NCBI GenBank assembly: GCA_022885665.1
Contig: JAGQDJ010000007.1
Location: 124,001-188,000 of the forward strand
Direction of reading: 5' to 3'
DNA from: Triops longicaudatus
Taxonomy: Eukaryota > Arthropoda > Branchiopoda > Notostraca > Triopsidae
Length of the DNA: 64,000 bases
Position numbers and translations under genes: made by a program. Below are positions 12,034 to 22,543 of the stretch, in pieces; position 1 is the stretch's first letter; the number at the start of each line of letters is the position of its first letter. The notes under the pieces are model-generated. The model had not been told where the DNA came from, did no database searches, and worked only from the letters and a program-made list of their open reading frames with translations.

Positions 12034-15000
12034 CATTGATGTCCCAAGCATTTAGTCACTTAAAAAAAAAAATAAGACTATTTCTTTCTTTATTTTTGGC
12101 CCTTTTTTGCCCAAGTTTTATTTCGTTAATATTATTTTGCATGGAAAATTGGTTCAGTTCGTTTCTATAGGCGAGCATTGTACGCAGAATTCACGTTATT
12201 TACGTCGAAATTTGTTGAGAGCTATTTAAGCGTACGTATAGTTTCCATTGGGTTTTTGTTTTTCACTCTGAGAAAGGTATTGTACGTAGATTTGTGAATT
12301 TAAAGTTCTAATTTGGCAAAATAATGGAATGAATTCAAGTGTGCACAAAGCTTTTGCGGAAAAAAGTTTGTATGTTTTTCTTGTAAATAGAGAGACTAAA
12401 GTTAAAGATTTTTGGAGCGTCAGTAGGCTAATACAGTTTTGGAGTACAGATAATGACGGCTAGCAAGTTTCCTTTCATACTAGCACAGTCCTCAGAACAT
12501 AAGGTAAGAAAATAACGATTGTGCAAAAAGTTCAGTTTTTCGTTTATCAGAAAGCAGTAAAAGATTACGTGATGCTAATTAACGTACTCGTTTATTCGTT
12601 ACTATCCTGTCAAAGACGAGTAAAATGCTTTCAGATCCGAGAAATTTGACCTTCCGACAGTCTCGAAAGTAAGATTGAGAAATGAAAATTAAAACCCTGA
12701 GAAGTCCAGGAAATTATTCCGTAATTACTGAAATAAATGTTGAAGTTGCCCCGAGAAAATATTCCAAAAATGTTAGAAGTAGGGTTAAAGAGAAACCTTT
12801 CGATTCTTCTCGTATTTCGCAGTCACAAAGTACTAGAGCAGAAATATACACTATATGAAGTAAATAAAAATGTTACATTAATGATAGCGTAAAATACACT
12901 AAAAATCGAGAAATAATTTTGTCAGTAACTCCAGTACTATTTTCTTGTAAAGCAGTCGAATGGGGAATAACTGAAATTGATGTTGTTCAAAGTCGGATTT
13001 GCCCACTATGGTGTTACAGCTTACATTATTTGTAAAACGGCGCGACTCGGAAAGAGAAAAACTTCGATGATTGTTCCTGATAAAAAAAAGGTGGCTAATT
13101 TTGTTTGTTGCTCTAGCAAATAGGTTCCAAGCCTTTTTTCTTTTGAAAATTTCTTCTTTTGAAAATATAATTCGAATTGAACACGGGTAAAGGTAAAAAC
13201 ACCAAGTACGGAGACAATAAAAAAAAAATTCTGAAAGAAATCACTTGAAAGAAGAAATTAGACTTAGAAGCTATTTAAGTGATTTTTCCGAAAGGAAACA
13301 TTTCTGGGTGATAAGGGTACGGATTACCCTTAACCCCCTTGGTACGGATCGGATGTGACCGTATCTCATTTCGGTTTTCGACAATGTTTTTACTGTCTCC
13401 GAACTTGGAAATTGTGCTTTTCAACTAAAAAAGACTATCGTCTTTTTCTTGAGCTATTTAGCTCATCGCAGCCATGTTTGTGACAAGAAAAAGCTTTGCA
13501 GATTATCAGTGTTCGATTCGAATTATAATTCGTTTTTCACTGTTTGTTAGCCTGGTGAGGGATACATCAGTTGGTATTTCCAAACAAGCTAACACGCCCA
13601 AGGCCTTGTTCGACTAGCAAGTTGTAAACAGTCCGTTCGTCTTCGGTGTCCGTTTTCGGCTAGTCATTGCTGATTTTTGCAGGTAAGTCCAAATTCGTGT
13701 TCGGAAAAGACAACGTGTTACGCGTGTTTAAAAGTTTTGACACGCCTATCTTTGTTTCCGATCGTAAATATTTTCATGTTGCGTCACGGTAATCGATAAT
13801 TCTTATTGCGGCTGGGTCTACATGACGTCACTTTCTTTCTTGTCCCTCACGGGGTGTCGGTTTTATCTTTAAAAGGACGTGGATTCCCAACCGTGTCCTT
13901 AGGGAGTACGGAACAATCGCCTTTTTCCCTTTTATAGCCGACCGCAAGAATTACCTTATTAGGATACAAAAAGGACGACAAAGCTTGTTCGTCAGCTTTT
14001 GCCCCATGGTGTTCCTGAACCGGTTTTACACCCTCCTTACATTGAACCATTAGCGTCTTTTTGACGTTAGATTAACCACTGAAATGCTCGTAACACCTTC
14101 GCGCGGTTCTCACGTGGACTTCTGGCAGTTTGCCAATATCAGGGTTTTCCCGTTTTTCCCAAATAGCAGAAGAAAGATTTGGAACACCATGCAGGTCCAT
14201 GATATTGCGTTATAGAACTAGTCATTGTCACTATTTTTGGTTTTCCTTGGGAAACCGGTGTACAGCCTCCGTCTTCGCATTACAGCTTCCATATCACGTG
14301 AACTTGGGAATGTCTTAGTCGTCTAGCCGAGAGAAATCTGAGTTGTTTTCAACATTCCCATCAAACCACATGCAGCAATATGGAGCTATTTTTAGCTTGT
14401 TAGTAAGCATACGAAGGGAAAATAAGGATAACATATTTGTTTCTGCTATTTAAGTCCAGCGTGGTTTCATTTTTGTATTAGTCATTGTACTTTTGCAATT
14501 TGCGCAATTTCTTGCTAAATAACTTTACGTCAATTTGTTGATCGATGATTCAAACAAAACCGTGATGAGGAAAACATCGTGCATTGGTGTGCTCTCTTAC
14601 ATCCATGCCTTCCTGAATTTTGTATCCAATTCTGTACTCCATTGAGGACATTAAATTGCAAGTCAAAATTTTGCGATCAGTTGTGGACAAATTGTTTCGA
14701 TCTTTGCGCGGTTAAGATTATATTTTGTGTATCTAATCATTATTCCGTGAGTAAAGGTATAGTAGTGAACAGTTCACACAGAAATTTCTGAAATGTAAAA
14801 ATTGAATTTTCAACATGGAATAATTTCCGTAATAATAATGATTTAAATTCGTCAAAGATAATGACGTTAATTATTACTATAAAAGAGCTGTAAGACTATA
14901 AAATTACAGGAAGAAATCAGATTATCTATGCAACTTAAGCCAATCAGCATCTCACATCGCAGGATATTAACACGAGCATTGGTTTCCAGCGTTGATTATT

Positions 15001-15599
15001 CTTTCACCACTTCCCGAAAGTTCAATTGCTGGCTTCTCGCCAACCAAATAAAGTAACCCACCTTAGTTAGGAATTTTCGAGATCAAAAAGTGTGTAGGGG
15101 TGATTTTTGGGACAAGATGAAAGAAAAATTCCAGGAAACCAGTTTCTTGTCTCCCAATTTGGGAAAACATTACCTAAGACTACGTCATAATACACCACTC
15201 GTACTGGCTGCCTATGTTGGTCTTCCTCCCTTTTTTTCGCTGTCCACGCCCAAAACTATGCAAATAAGCAGCCGAGGACGTCAGGATGCCCAGCACCTAA
15301 GGCTATTTACGTGGCATCTATTTTCTCTCAGTTGTCTCACCTCAGCCCGTGAGCCATTCCTCCTCTCGCGTGTACGTTTTCGGCCATATGGGGCGGGGTG
15401 ACGTGCACTCCTCCCATCTCCCGTATTTCGTCTTCGGATACCTTGAACGAAAGAAGAACGAAGAAAGGGGGAGGAAGGGAAAATCTTCACACCGAATTGC
15501 ACAAGTCTTTCTAGTACTCTCCACGGTGTTCAGTTTCGCCTAGCCCAACTCCGATTCAGGTTTCCTTTATAAGTGATTAGCTGAACGGACGCTCATCAG
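12034..15599. other. Intergenic: UBR 3' flank to sHSP promoter
   Basis: No convincing coding exon is visible. The start is the 3' UTR and flank of the UBR gene. A minus-strand frame at 13847-14050 (67 codons) lacks splice context and recognisable content. The last 600 bp hold the regulatory region of the small heat-shock gene and are richer in GC than the rest. Confidence 0.5.
15011..15023 (+). promoter_or_regulatory. Trimeric heat-shock element (HSE)
   Basis: The sequence TTCccGAAagTTC is a perfect three-unit alternating HSE (nTTCnnGAAnnTTCn), the binding site for trimeric HSF. It lies about 580 bp upstream of the inferred small-HSP start site. A second, weaker run (GAAttTTCgaGAt) lies at 15071-15083. 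The HSE is read directly from sequence. HSF regulation is inferred from the match and from the adjacent heat-shock gene. Confidence 0.6.
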
Positions 15600-15605
15600 T
15601 TCAGT
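15567..15605 (+). promoter_or_regulatory. TATA box and initiator of the sHSP gene
   Basis: A TATA-like element (TTTATAAG, 15567-15574) lies about 30 bp upstream of two overlapping arthropod-type initiators (TCAGT at 15596-15600 and 15601-15605). The transcript would carry a 5' UTR exon of roughly 110 bp ending at a donor at 15709 (tcaag|gtta). A 105-bp intron with acceptor ttttag at 15813 would follow, before the start codon at 15845. Confidence 0.6.
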
Positions 15606-15844
15606 TCCTCTCTGGCACACCAACCAGCAACAACTTGACAGTTGTTCACTACCGAAGGTGAATTTCCCGATCTCCGTTACAGAGCTTTCAGTGATTTCCA
15701 GTGTCAAGGTTAGGGATTTTCCCCCTCAAAAGATTTATTGCAATACGTTGTAACTATTCAGAGAGTTTGCATTAATTGCATGAATCTTGTTCTTGTTCTG
15801 TGTGATATTTTAGGTTGTGTAAGTGCGTTAAAAAATCAAAAGAA

Positions 15845-17717
15845 ATGGCAGCAGAACGTCGTGGAATTTCCATTCCCATCCGCTTGGGTGACTTTAGCAT
15901 TTTGGATTCCGAGTTTAACAATATTCGCGAGCGATTCGATGCCGAGATGCACAAAATGGAAGAAGAAATGTCCAAATTCCGCTCCGAACTTCTTTCCAGG
16001 GAATCATCCATCTTTTCCAAGACAAGCAGCAGGTAATGTCATCAATATGTGTTAAAAAAAAAAGTTATTTAAATCGTAAGACCCTTAAATACTTCAAAGG
16101 TGTCGTTCGTTAGATTTTCGTAGCTTGCTTTGCGTATTACTCAAAATGTTATTTGGCTGAATTGGAATACTTTTGGCTACAGAAATTTTACGCTTTAACT
16201 GGTATAGTTTGGGGGCTCTGAAAATTTATTAAAGAACGAACCCAACCCCGTTTCCGCTTTGGGGGATCATTTTATTTTTACATTTCAGTTTGGCTATACA
16301 CTGTTGGGGAGCCCAATAGCTAACGTTTCTCTGTCTCTTTTTTGCTTTTTCTTCCTTTGCGTTTTTCATCCATGGTCCCCTTTCGCCTTACCTCTTCTGT
16401 TTCTGCTGTTGGGTGTTATTTTGATCCTAACAACCTTTTCCCGGGCCAACTCCACCTCAAACATTCGCGGAATTCCACCTTCCCCGTTTTTGCCTCGTTT
16501 CCGTCCTTCCTTTCGGGTTTGTAAAAACCTGAAAATCTATTACCTCTTTCTGCCTGGGCTGACAAATTTACCTTTTCACACCCGTCGTACCCCCAAAGTC
16601 TGCATACCAGCGAGGCTCGGCAATGGATTGACGATGTACGGGATAAGATGTCTAACCTGGGCGGCGTACCTTCCACACTTACGTCTTCTTCAGTAACCAG
16701 CTCCAGTTCTACTACCAGGTTATATTAAAAAAGCACATCTAAAATAAAAACCAGACACTTAATTACGCATGAAAACGGCTTGTATTTGCTTTGGCATGGG
16801 CTTATTTGAAGGAAAAAGTTCCTATCGCGTCGACTCATCGCTACTTATAGAGGTCTACATATCGCGAGCCTTTTTTCTTTTCGTTTTATGACTTTTTCTT
16901 CACGTTTTTAATATTTTATAATGACCTAATTTACCAATGGCACGTTTTTAACTTAGAAACGGTCATGCTTGCCTTAAGAAAGAGTTATTTTCTGGCGAAG
17001 CGTTTAATGTTTGATGACTTTGATTTGTTGCATGCGCCACGTCAACACGTTGTAGAAATTGCTAGGAAGTTGCAAAGGAAACTTTCCTAAAAGAAGAAGG
17101 AGAGAAAGAATGTGAGACAAGAGAACCATGTGAGGTATTTGACTAACCCCAAAGCATCTTTTTTCGTATATTTAGCAGCACGACAACGACTGGTGGCAGC
17201 AGCACTTTGGCAGCACCGACGTCGTCTGGTTGGCTCGATTCCCTGCATTCGCCCTTGATTCAAGAAGACGGTCAAAGCAAACAACTGAAATTGCGCTTCG
17301 ACGTGTCCCAATATGCCCCTGAAGAAATTGTCGTCAAGACTGTCGACAATAAGCTTCTGGTAAGAATTTGAATGTTTCAGTTGATAATACTTTTATTTAG
17401 AAAATGTTAATAAAAACGAAATATTAAGTTATTGTACAAAAAATAATACAATTTTGAAAATATTTAGGTCCACGCTAAACACGAAGAAAAGTCCGACACC
17501 AAGTCCGTTTACAGGGAATACAACCGAGAATTTTTACTCCCTAAAGGCACCGATCCCGAAGCTATTCGTTCCTCTTTGTCGAAGGTAACGTTCGGAGATT
17601 TTGAGAATTATGATAGTAATAAAAGTATTCGTGTTACAGGACGGTGTTTTGACTGTAGAAGCGCCTTTACCCGCTTTGGCCGCAGGCGAAAAGATGATTC
17701 CTATTGCCCAGAACTAA
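15845..17717 (+). CDS. Small heat-shock protein (alpha-crystallin/HSP20 family)
   Basis: An ATP-independent chaperone that holds unfolding proteins in oligomers. I assemble five coding exons: 15845-16032, 16611-16718, 17176-17359, 17468-17584, 17640-17717 (675 nt, 224 aa, in frame). The N-terminal region has the arthropod-type stretch NIRERFDAEMHKMEEEM followed by a Ser/Thr-rich linker. The alpha-crystallin domain follows: LRFDVSQYAPEEIVVKT, VHAKHEEK, REYNREFLLPKG and DGVLTVEAPLP. The C-terminus carries the IPI tail motif (MIPIAQN), which docks into neighbouring subunits. The start was put at MAAERR because the acceptor at 15813 makes the earlier in-frame ATG (15815) sit at the exon edge; ten extra residues are possible. 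The exon 2 acceptor (16610) is the least certain boundary. An AATAAA lies at 17758. Confidence 0.93.
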
Positions 17718-17757
17718 AGAGTTGCAAACCGTAGCTTATGCAAGAGACGTGTGTTTT

Positions 17758-17763
17758 AATAAA
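17758..17763 (+). terminator. Poly(A) signal of the sHSP gene
   Basis: A canonical AATAAA lies 41 nt after the sHSP stop codon. The 3' UTR should end about 15-25 nt further on, before the convergent PGK gene. Confidence 0.75.
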
Positions 17764-18406
17764 GCCCCTCCTCGCTGATGATATGTGACTGGACAAGATC
17801 GAAAAACCAAGTGTGGGTTCAGAGATTTCTTAAAAAGTATTCATGGAAAAATCCTAAAAAGGGGGAAAAGATAACCGGAAGAGGCTGGAACTGATTTTAC
17901 TTAGCAACGTTTTCCATAAAATGCAATTCATTGTTGGTTTCTTTTTAGCTGCCAGCCATTTTTTCTGTAAAGAAAACTTTCCTTAGCTATTCTAGCATTA
18001 CGAACTTGTCACCATGTTGTCCGTAGTAGCTGTGAAGTAGCTTTCAATTTTAATTAAAACTGACCCCAACAAACATTTCGACATCTTTGGGAAATTGTTG
18101 GATTGACTTTCGACCCACGAAAAAAAAAGAACTCACCAAAAACTAGATCTGAACAAATCACGTGCCATGTTTTTGTTTTCTCTTTCCCTATTTGGACAGT
18201 TTTTTGCAATACAGCATATTATTGGTTGTTGTAAAAAAATAGTTTTTTTATGCTAAATATTCACAGAATTCAGTGAAACATGTATTGTCAGCGAATAGCT
18301 ACAAGTTTGACTTAGGGAATTTTTTGTCACTAACCGTAGGAAAGTGGATTTGCACTTCCTAAAATAGCCGTTGAAAGAACGAAAATGTGAATTGTCAAAG
18401 GATCGA
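17764..18406. other. Tail-to-tail spacer between sHSP and PGK
   Basis: Non-coding spacer between two convergent genes. It holds AT-rich sequence and short homopolymers. I see no conserved frame. Confidence 0.6.
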
Positions 18407-18412
18407 TTTATT
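18407..18412 (-). terminator. Poly(A) signal of PGK
   Basis: AATAAA on the minus strand begins only about 14 nt after the PGK stop codon (18427-18429), separated from it by a run of T. The PGK 3' UTR is therefore likely to be extremely short. Confidence 0.7.
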
Positions 18413-18426
18413 AAAAAAAAAAAAAA

Positions 18427-20311
18427 TTAAGCGTCGCAAAGTGCCGCAACTCCGGGAAGATTCTTTCCCTCCAAAAGTTCCAAAGAAGCACCGCCACCTG
18501 TAGAAACGTGGCTAACTTTGTCCTCGGTTTTCCATTTGGCACAGCAGGTGGCAGTATCACCTCCACCTTTAAATATAAAAAAAATAAGTACTACTTGAAA
18601 CGGTTAACACTGCAACAAAACAGAACGAATGTTAAGTTACACAAAGAAGGACACAGCAGAAATTCGTTATAACTTTACACCAAAAAAACAAATTACGATA
18701 AGAACATGTTTTCGGAATATTACATGCTCTGAAATGTTTGGACGGTAGATGGGCTGTTGCATGCAACCGTATCATTTAATAGGTGATAGCGAAGAATACA
18801 AGTAATCCTAAACCATGATTACCGATAATGGTGACGGTGCCAGCTTCTGTAGCTTTCACAACAGCATCCATAACAGCTTTGGTACCTACAGAGTAGTTCT
18901 CAAATTCGAAAACACCAACAGGTCTACAAACAAGACGTGTTTAGAATGCCGTGTTTCTTTTAAGGTCATTAATGATACCCATTCCAGACGACAGTCTTGG
19001 CCCTGGAGACAATTTCAGTAAATTTCTCTACGCTCTTGGGTCCACAATCCAAACCTTGCCAGTCTGCGGGAATGCCAGTTTCGACGGTAGCTTCTCCGAC
19101 CTTTTCTCAATAGAAGTAGCAAATATCCGATTTTACACACGTATGAGCTCTATTTAGTAAAATTTTACCTGCGCGTCTTCAGCAAATTTGTCAGCGGTAC
19201 GGAAATCTACAGGCAAATGTAATTTGACTTTGTTCTTTTCGGCTTTGGCCACCAAATCTTGGACGATCTTGGCGCCTTCCGCGTCAAACAAAGATTTGCC
19301 GATCTCCATGTTGTTTAAGACTTTAAGGAAGGTGAAAGCCATGCCTCCACCAACAATCATTTCGTCCACTTTGTCAAGCAAGTTGCCGATTAGTTGGATC
19401 TTGTCAGCTACCTTGGCTCCACCCAAAATGGCCAGGAACGGTCTACAAAGAAAGAAAAAAGCGGTCACGCGAGAATGATTTTCACTGAGTCATGATTCCC
19501 TAGTCGTACCGTTCAGGGTTTTCCAGAGCTTTGGCGAAGTAAGACAATTCTTTCTTCAACAAGAATCCCGAAGCCCTGATGTCAAAACCAGTGCCCAGCA
19601 TGGAAGAATGAGGACGATGGGCGGTACCAAAGGCATCGTTCACATAAACGTCTCCCAATTTACGTAAAGAAGCTTGGAAAGCTTGAACGTCTTCAGGCTT
19701 GGCCTTGATCTGGATAATATATATTCCTAATATTTATTCTTTCCGAATCTTTCGCACCAAAATAATGTACCTTGTTGCCTGATTCGTCAACGCCTTTGCC
19801 TTCTTCTTCAACATGGAAGCGCAAGTTTTCGAGAAGAATAACGGATCCTGGAGCAGGATCAGCACAGGCTGCTTCAACTTCCGTTCCAACGCAATCGTTC
19901 AAAAATTGCACATCACTAAATACGACAAAAAGCAATGCGCATTTTTTATATCCATGTTACGCATATTTAGGTAAATTACCGATTCAAAAGCTCTTTCAAA
20001 ACCTCGACAACAGGCTTGAGGGAATATTTCTCTTCTCGGTGACCGTCAGGACGCCCAAGGTGAGACATGAGAACGACCGACTTGGCTCCTTGCTCCAGAG
20101 CATAACGAACAGTGTCTAAAGCTGCAACAATACGCTGGTTGTTGGTGATGACACCATTTTTCATGGGTACATTGAAATCCACTCTACAAAGTAACGACAC
20201 AATGACGAGTTGCCATTCAGTGATGCAATCAATAATCCACTTTTTTTACCTCATCAAAACCCGCTTGCCATTCAACGGAACAGCGTCAATACTCAATTTG
20301 TTTAAAGCCAT
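18427..20311 (-). CDS. Pgk: Phosphoglycerate kinase
   Basis: A glycolytic enzyme that transfers phosphate from 1,3-bisphosphoglycerate to ADP in the cytosol. The eight coding exons in gene order are 20250-20311, 19980-20183, 19771-19915, 19510-19709, 19169-19442, 18979-19100, 18823-18923, 18427-18566. They total 1248 nt, giving 415 aa, the usual length. Signatures in order: RVDFNVPMKNG (substrate binding), SHLGRPDG, LLENLRFHVEEEGKG, GTAHRPHSSMLG, AILGGAKVADKIQLI, MIVGGGMAFTFLK, VVWNGPVGVFEF, and the nucleotide loop GGGDTATC, which is split by the last intron. All junctions keep phase. A 78-bp intron (20325-20402) interrupts the 5' UTR, with the first exon starting upstream of 20403. Confidence 0.97.
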
Positions 20312-21097
20312 GGTTAGGAGTTTGCTGTCAAGAAATTACAGTATTAATTATCTGCTAGTTCTGTAAAACAGAGCACGAATTCTGAGAAACAGGAAAATTT
20401 ACCTTGCGACTGCTTGAACGACCGGCTCACAAGAGACAAACACGACGCGACTAGGAATACACCGGCGGAGGTCGGTGCCAGTGGAAGGTCAACCAAAGGA
20501 CTCACGTACAGGAAGCCCTCAAGTCATGCGGGCTCGAAACACGCGGTTTCCCTGGCTTTTCATGCGTTTGACGTCACAAAGCTCTGGTCCGGCCATGGGC
20601 AAAGGCTTCGACTTATGCGGTATAATAGTTCCGCGTAAGTAGAGTTCAGTTGTGGATCATGCACTATCGATATAAGTTTTACGGGTATTAACTTGCAGCT
20701 CGATGCACTAATTTGTGCGCATTGCATATTCTGTGATTACAATCACCTGAACCGTGCTTAAGAATGCGTAAGAATGGCATGACTTCAAATGAAACTGGAT
20801 GTAAATATTTTTTTTCCAAATATAATGCAACTATCGATATTTCTATCTATCTTCGTATCGGCGATACCAAGAACAACGTCGCTTGCTCTTCGATTTTCGC
20901 TTGTATTTTAATGGCCAGAGTGCCAGGGGTATTACGAGGATTGAAAAATCCGCGCTTTGGCCAGTGATTCACGCGTAAGAATTGACCGGCGCTTGGGACA
21001 CTACTACTTGCCACTCATGCAGTGTTCACACTAACAACCTCGACGTATCAATTTACTTTTACTTGTGAATTAAATTGTGTTACTTTTAAGTGCCAAC
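20312..21097. promoter_or_regulatory. Bidirectional promoter region, PGK and F-BAR gene
   Basis: The gene pair is head-to-head. PGK 5' UTR pieces occupy 20312-20324 and 20403 onward on the minus strand. The F-BAR gene starts at 21098 on the plus strand. About 0.6 kb remains for both promoters. I see no clear TATA pair. Short plus-strand frames here (20414-20638, 20764-20967) overlap the PGK 5' region and look accidental. Confidence 0.5.
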
Positions 21098-22469
21098 ATG
21101 GCTGCTGCGGTTCAACCGCCTCCTCGTAAAGTAATTCCGTATTTTCACATGTGTTGTGTCGGTTGTTAAAGGAAATTTCCATTCCTCACAGGGCCAAGAT
21201 GCCAAAGTGCTAAAGAACTTGCATACTGAACAATTAGCGAAGCTGTCACAGAAGCATCTACAAGAATGTGACCTATTAGAAGATTTACGGTATGTTTCCG
21301 TGTTTCATTTTTGCTGGAAATATTCATTCTCATGTCTTTACAGGAACTTTACTAAACAAAAATGCGCCATAGAAAAATCATACGCTGAGGTAAGGCACAT
21401 TTACTTGGAAACCGGGTTTATCGCATCAAAGTATTTATGGTCAACGAAAAGTATTGGACTGTTATTACTGTACAGTACTGAATACTAGCCAAGTTCATAG
21501 ACATTTCAACTGGTCTATAAAAAACAGGTACCACAGGCAAGGCATATTGTAGTACATGTGTTACGCGGGAGGTCTATGTAATGGATAACACTGCAACCGC
21601 AACTTCTACAGTGTCAACGGGTATTTATGAAATAATTGAGCGCTATGGGGAGCGTAAAAAAATGGAAAGTTTAAGGTTAGCGACATAAAAGGCAAGCTGG
21701 CAAAAACAAGGGAGCAAATGTACAAGCTTATTATTGATTTTTCTTGCTCCCTAGCTTGCTTCATGGAGAGAATTGCATCTCGCTTGCAAAGAGAACGAGG
21801 GTAGGGGGGAAGAACCTATCGATTCTCCCATCGAGACCCCTCGTACATATCCCAGCCATGTCAATTTCACTAGGCCGTAGAATAGACTACATCTCTTTTC
21901 TTTCTTTTCTATCCTTTCAGTTTTCAGAAAATCTCGAACTTCGTATTCGATTCAGGAGAAGTTTAAGCATTTGTACACACATTGACAGCAATACGTTGCC
22001 TTCGTAACTATTTCGAACTAATACATGTGTATTTTAGGCCCTCTCTAGGCTAGCCAATAATTATTTGAGCAAAAAACTACCTCCCGTCAATGAGCTCCAG
22101 AGTGACGCTGCCAAAACTCAATGGTACAGTAATCCAGCTAAGGAAAAAATATTCATTATGGGGTCGAATCCCAACTTTTTTCAATTAGTGCGCTTCGTTT
22201 TCGTAGGTCAATCTGGGCAGTATGGGCATGCTTATTGGAAGAAACGGAACGATTAAGTAAAGCGCGGTTAGCGGCCGCAGAAATTTGGCAGCAGCGAGTT
22301 CTTGAGGAAGGGAAAACCGTGAAAGTGCACAAAGGAGCCCAATCCAAAAAAGTAACTGAACACTTTTCCTGGTTCATTAGAGCCATACGCGATACCATAC
22401 TAAAAATGCGGTATTGTCATTTTTTTTTTATTTTTTATTTTTTATTTTTTATTATTTTTTTTTTTATTT

Positions 22470-22505
<36 letters not shown>

Positions 22506-22507
22506 TT

Positions 22508-22543
<36 letters not shown>

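Noticed and set aside
13847..14050. 67-codon minus-strand ORF in the UBR-sHSP spacer
   Set aside because: No family resemblance, no exon partners, no promoter or poly(A) context.
15815..15844. Earlier in-frame ATG for the sHSP (adds MCKCVKKSKE)
   Set aside because: It sits one base inside the inferred acceptor at 15813, and sHSPs of this type usually begin close to the conserved segment. The ATG at 15845 was preferred, but the longer start is not excluded.
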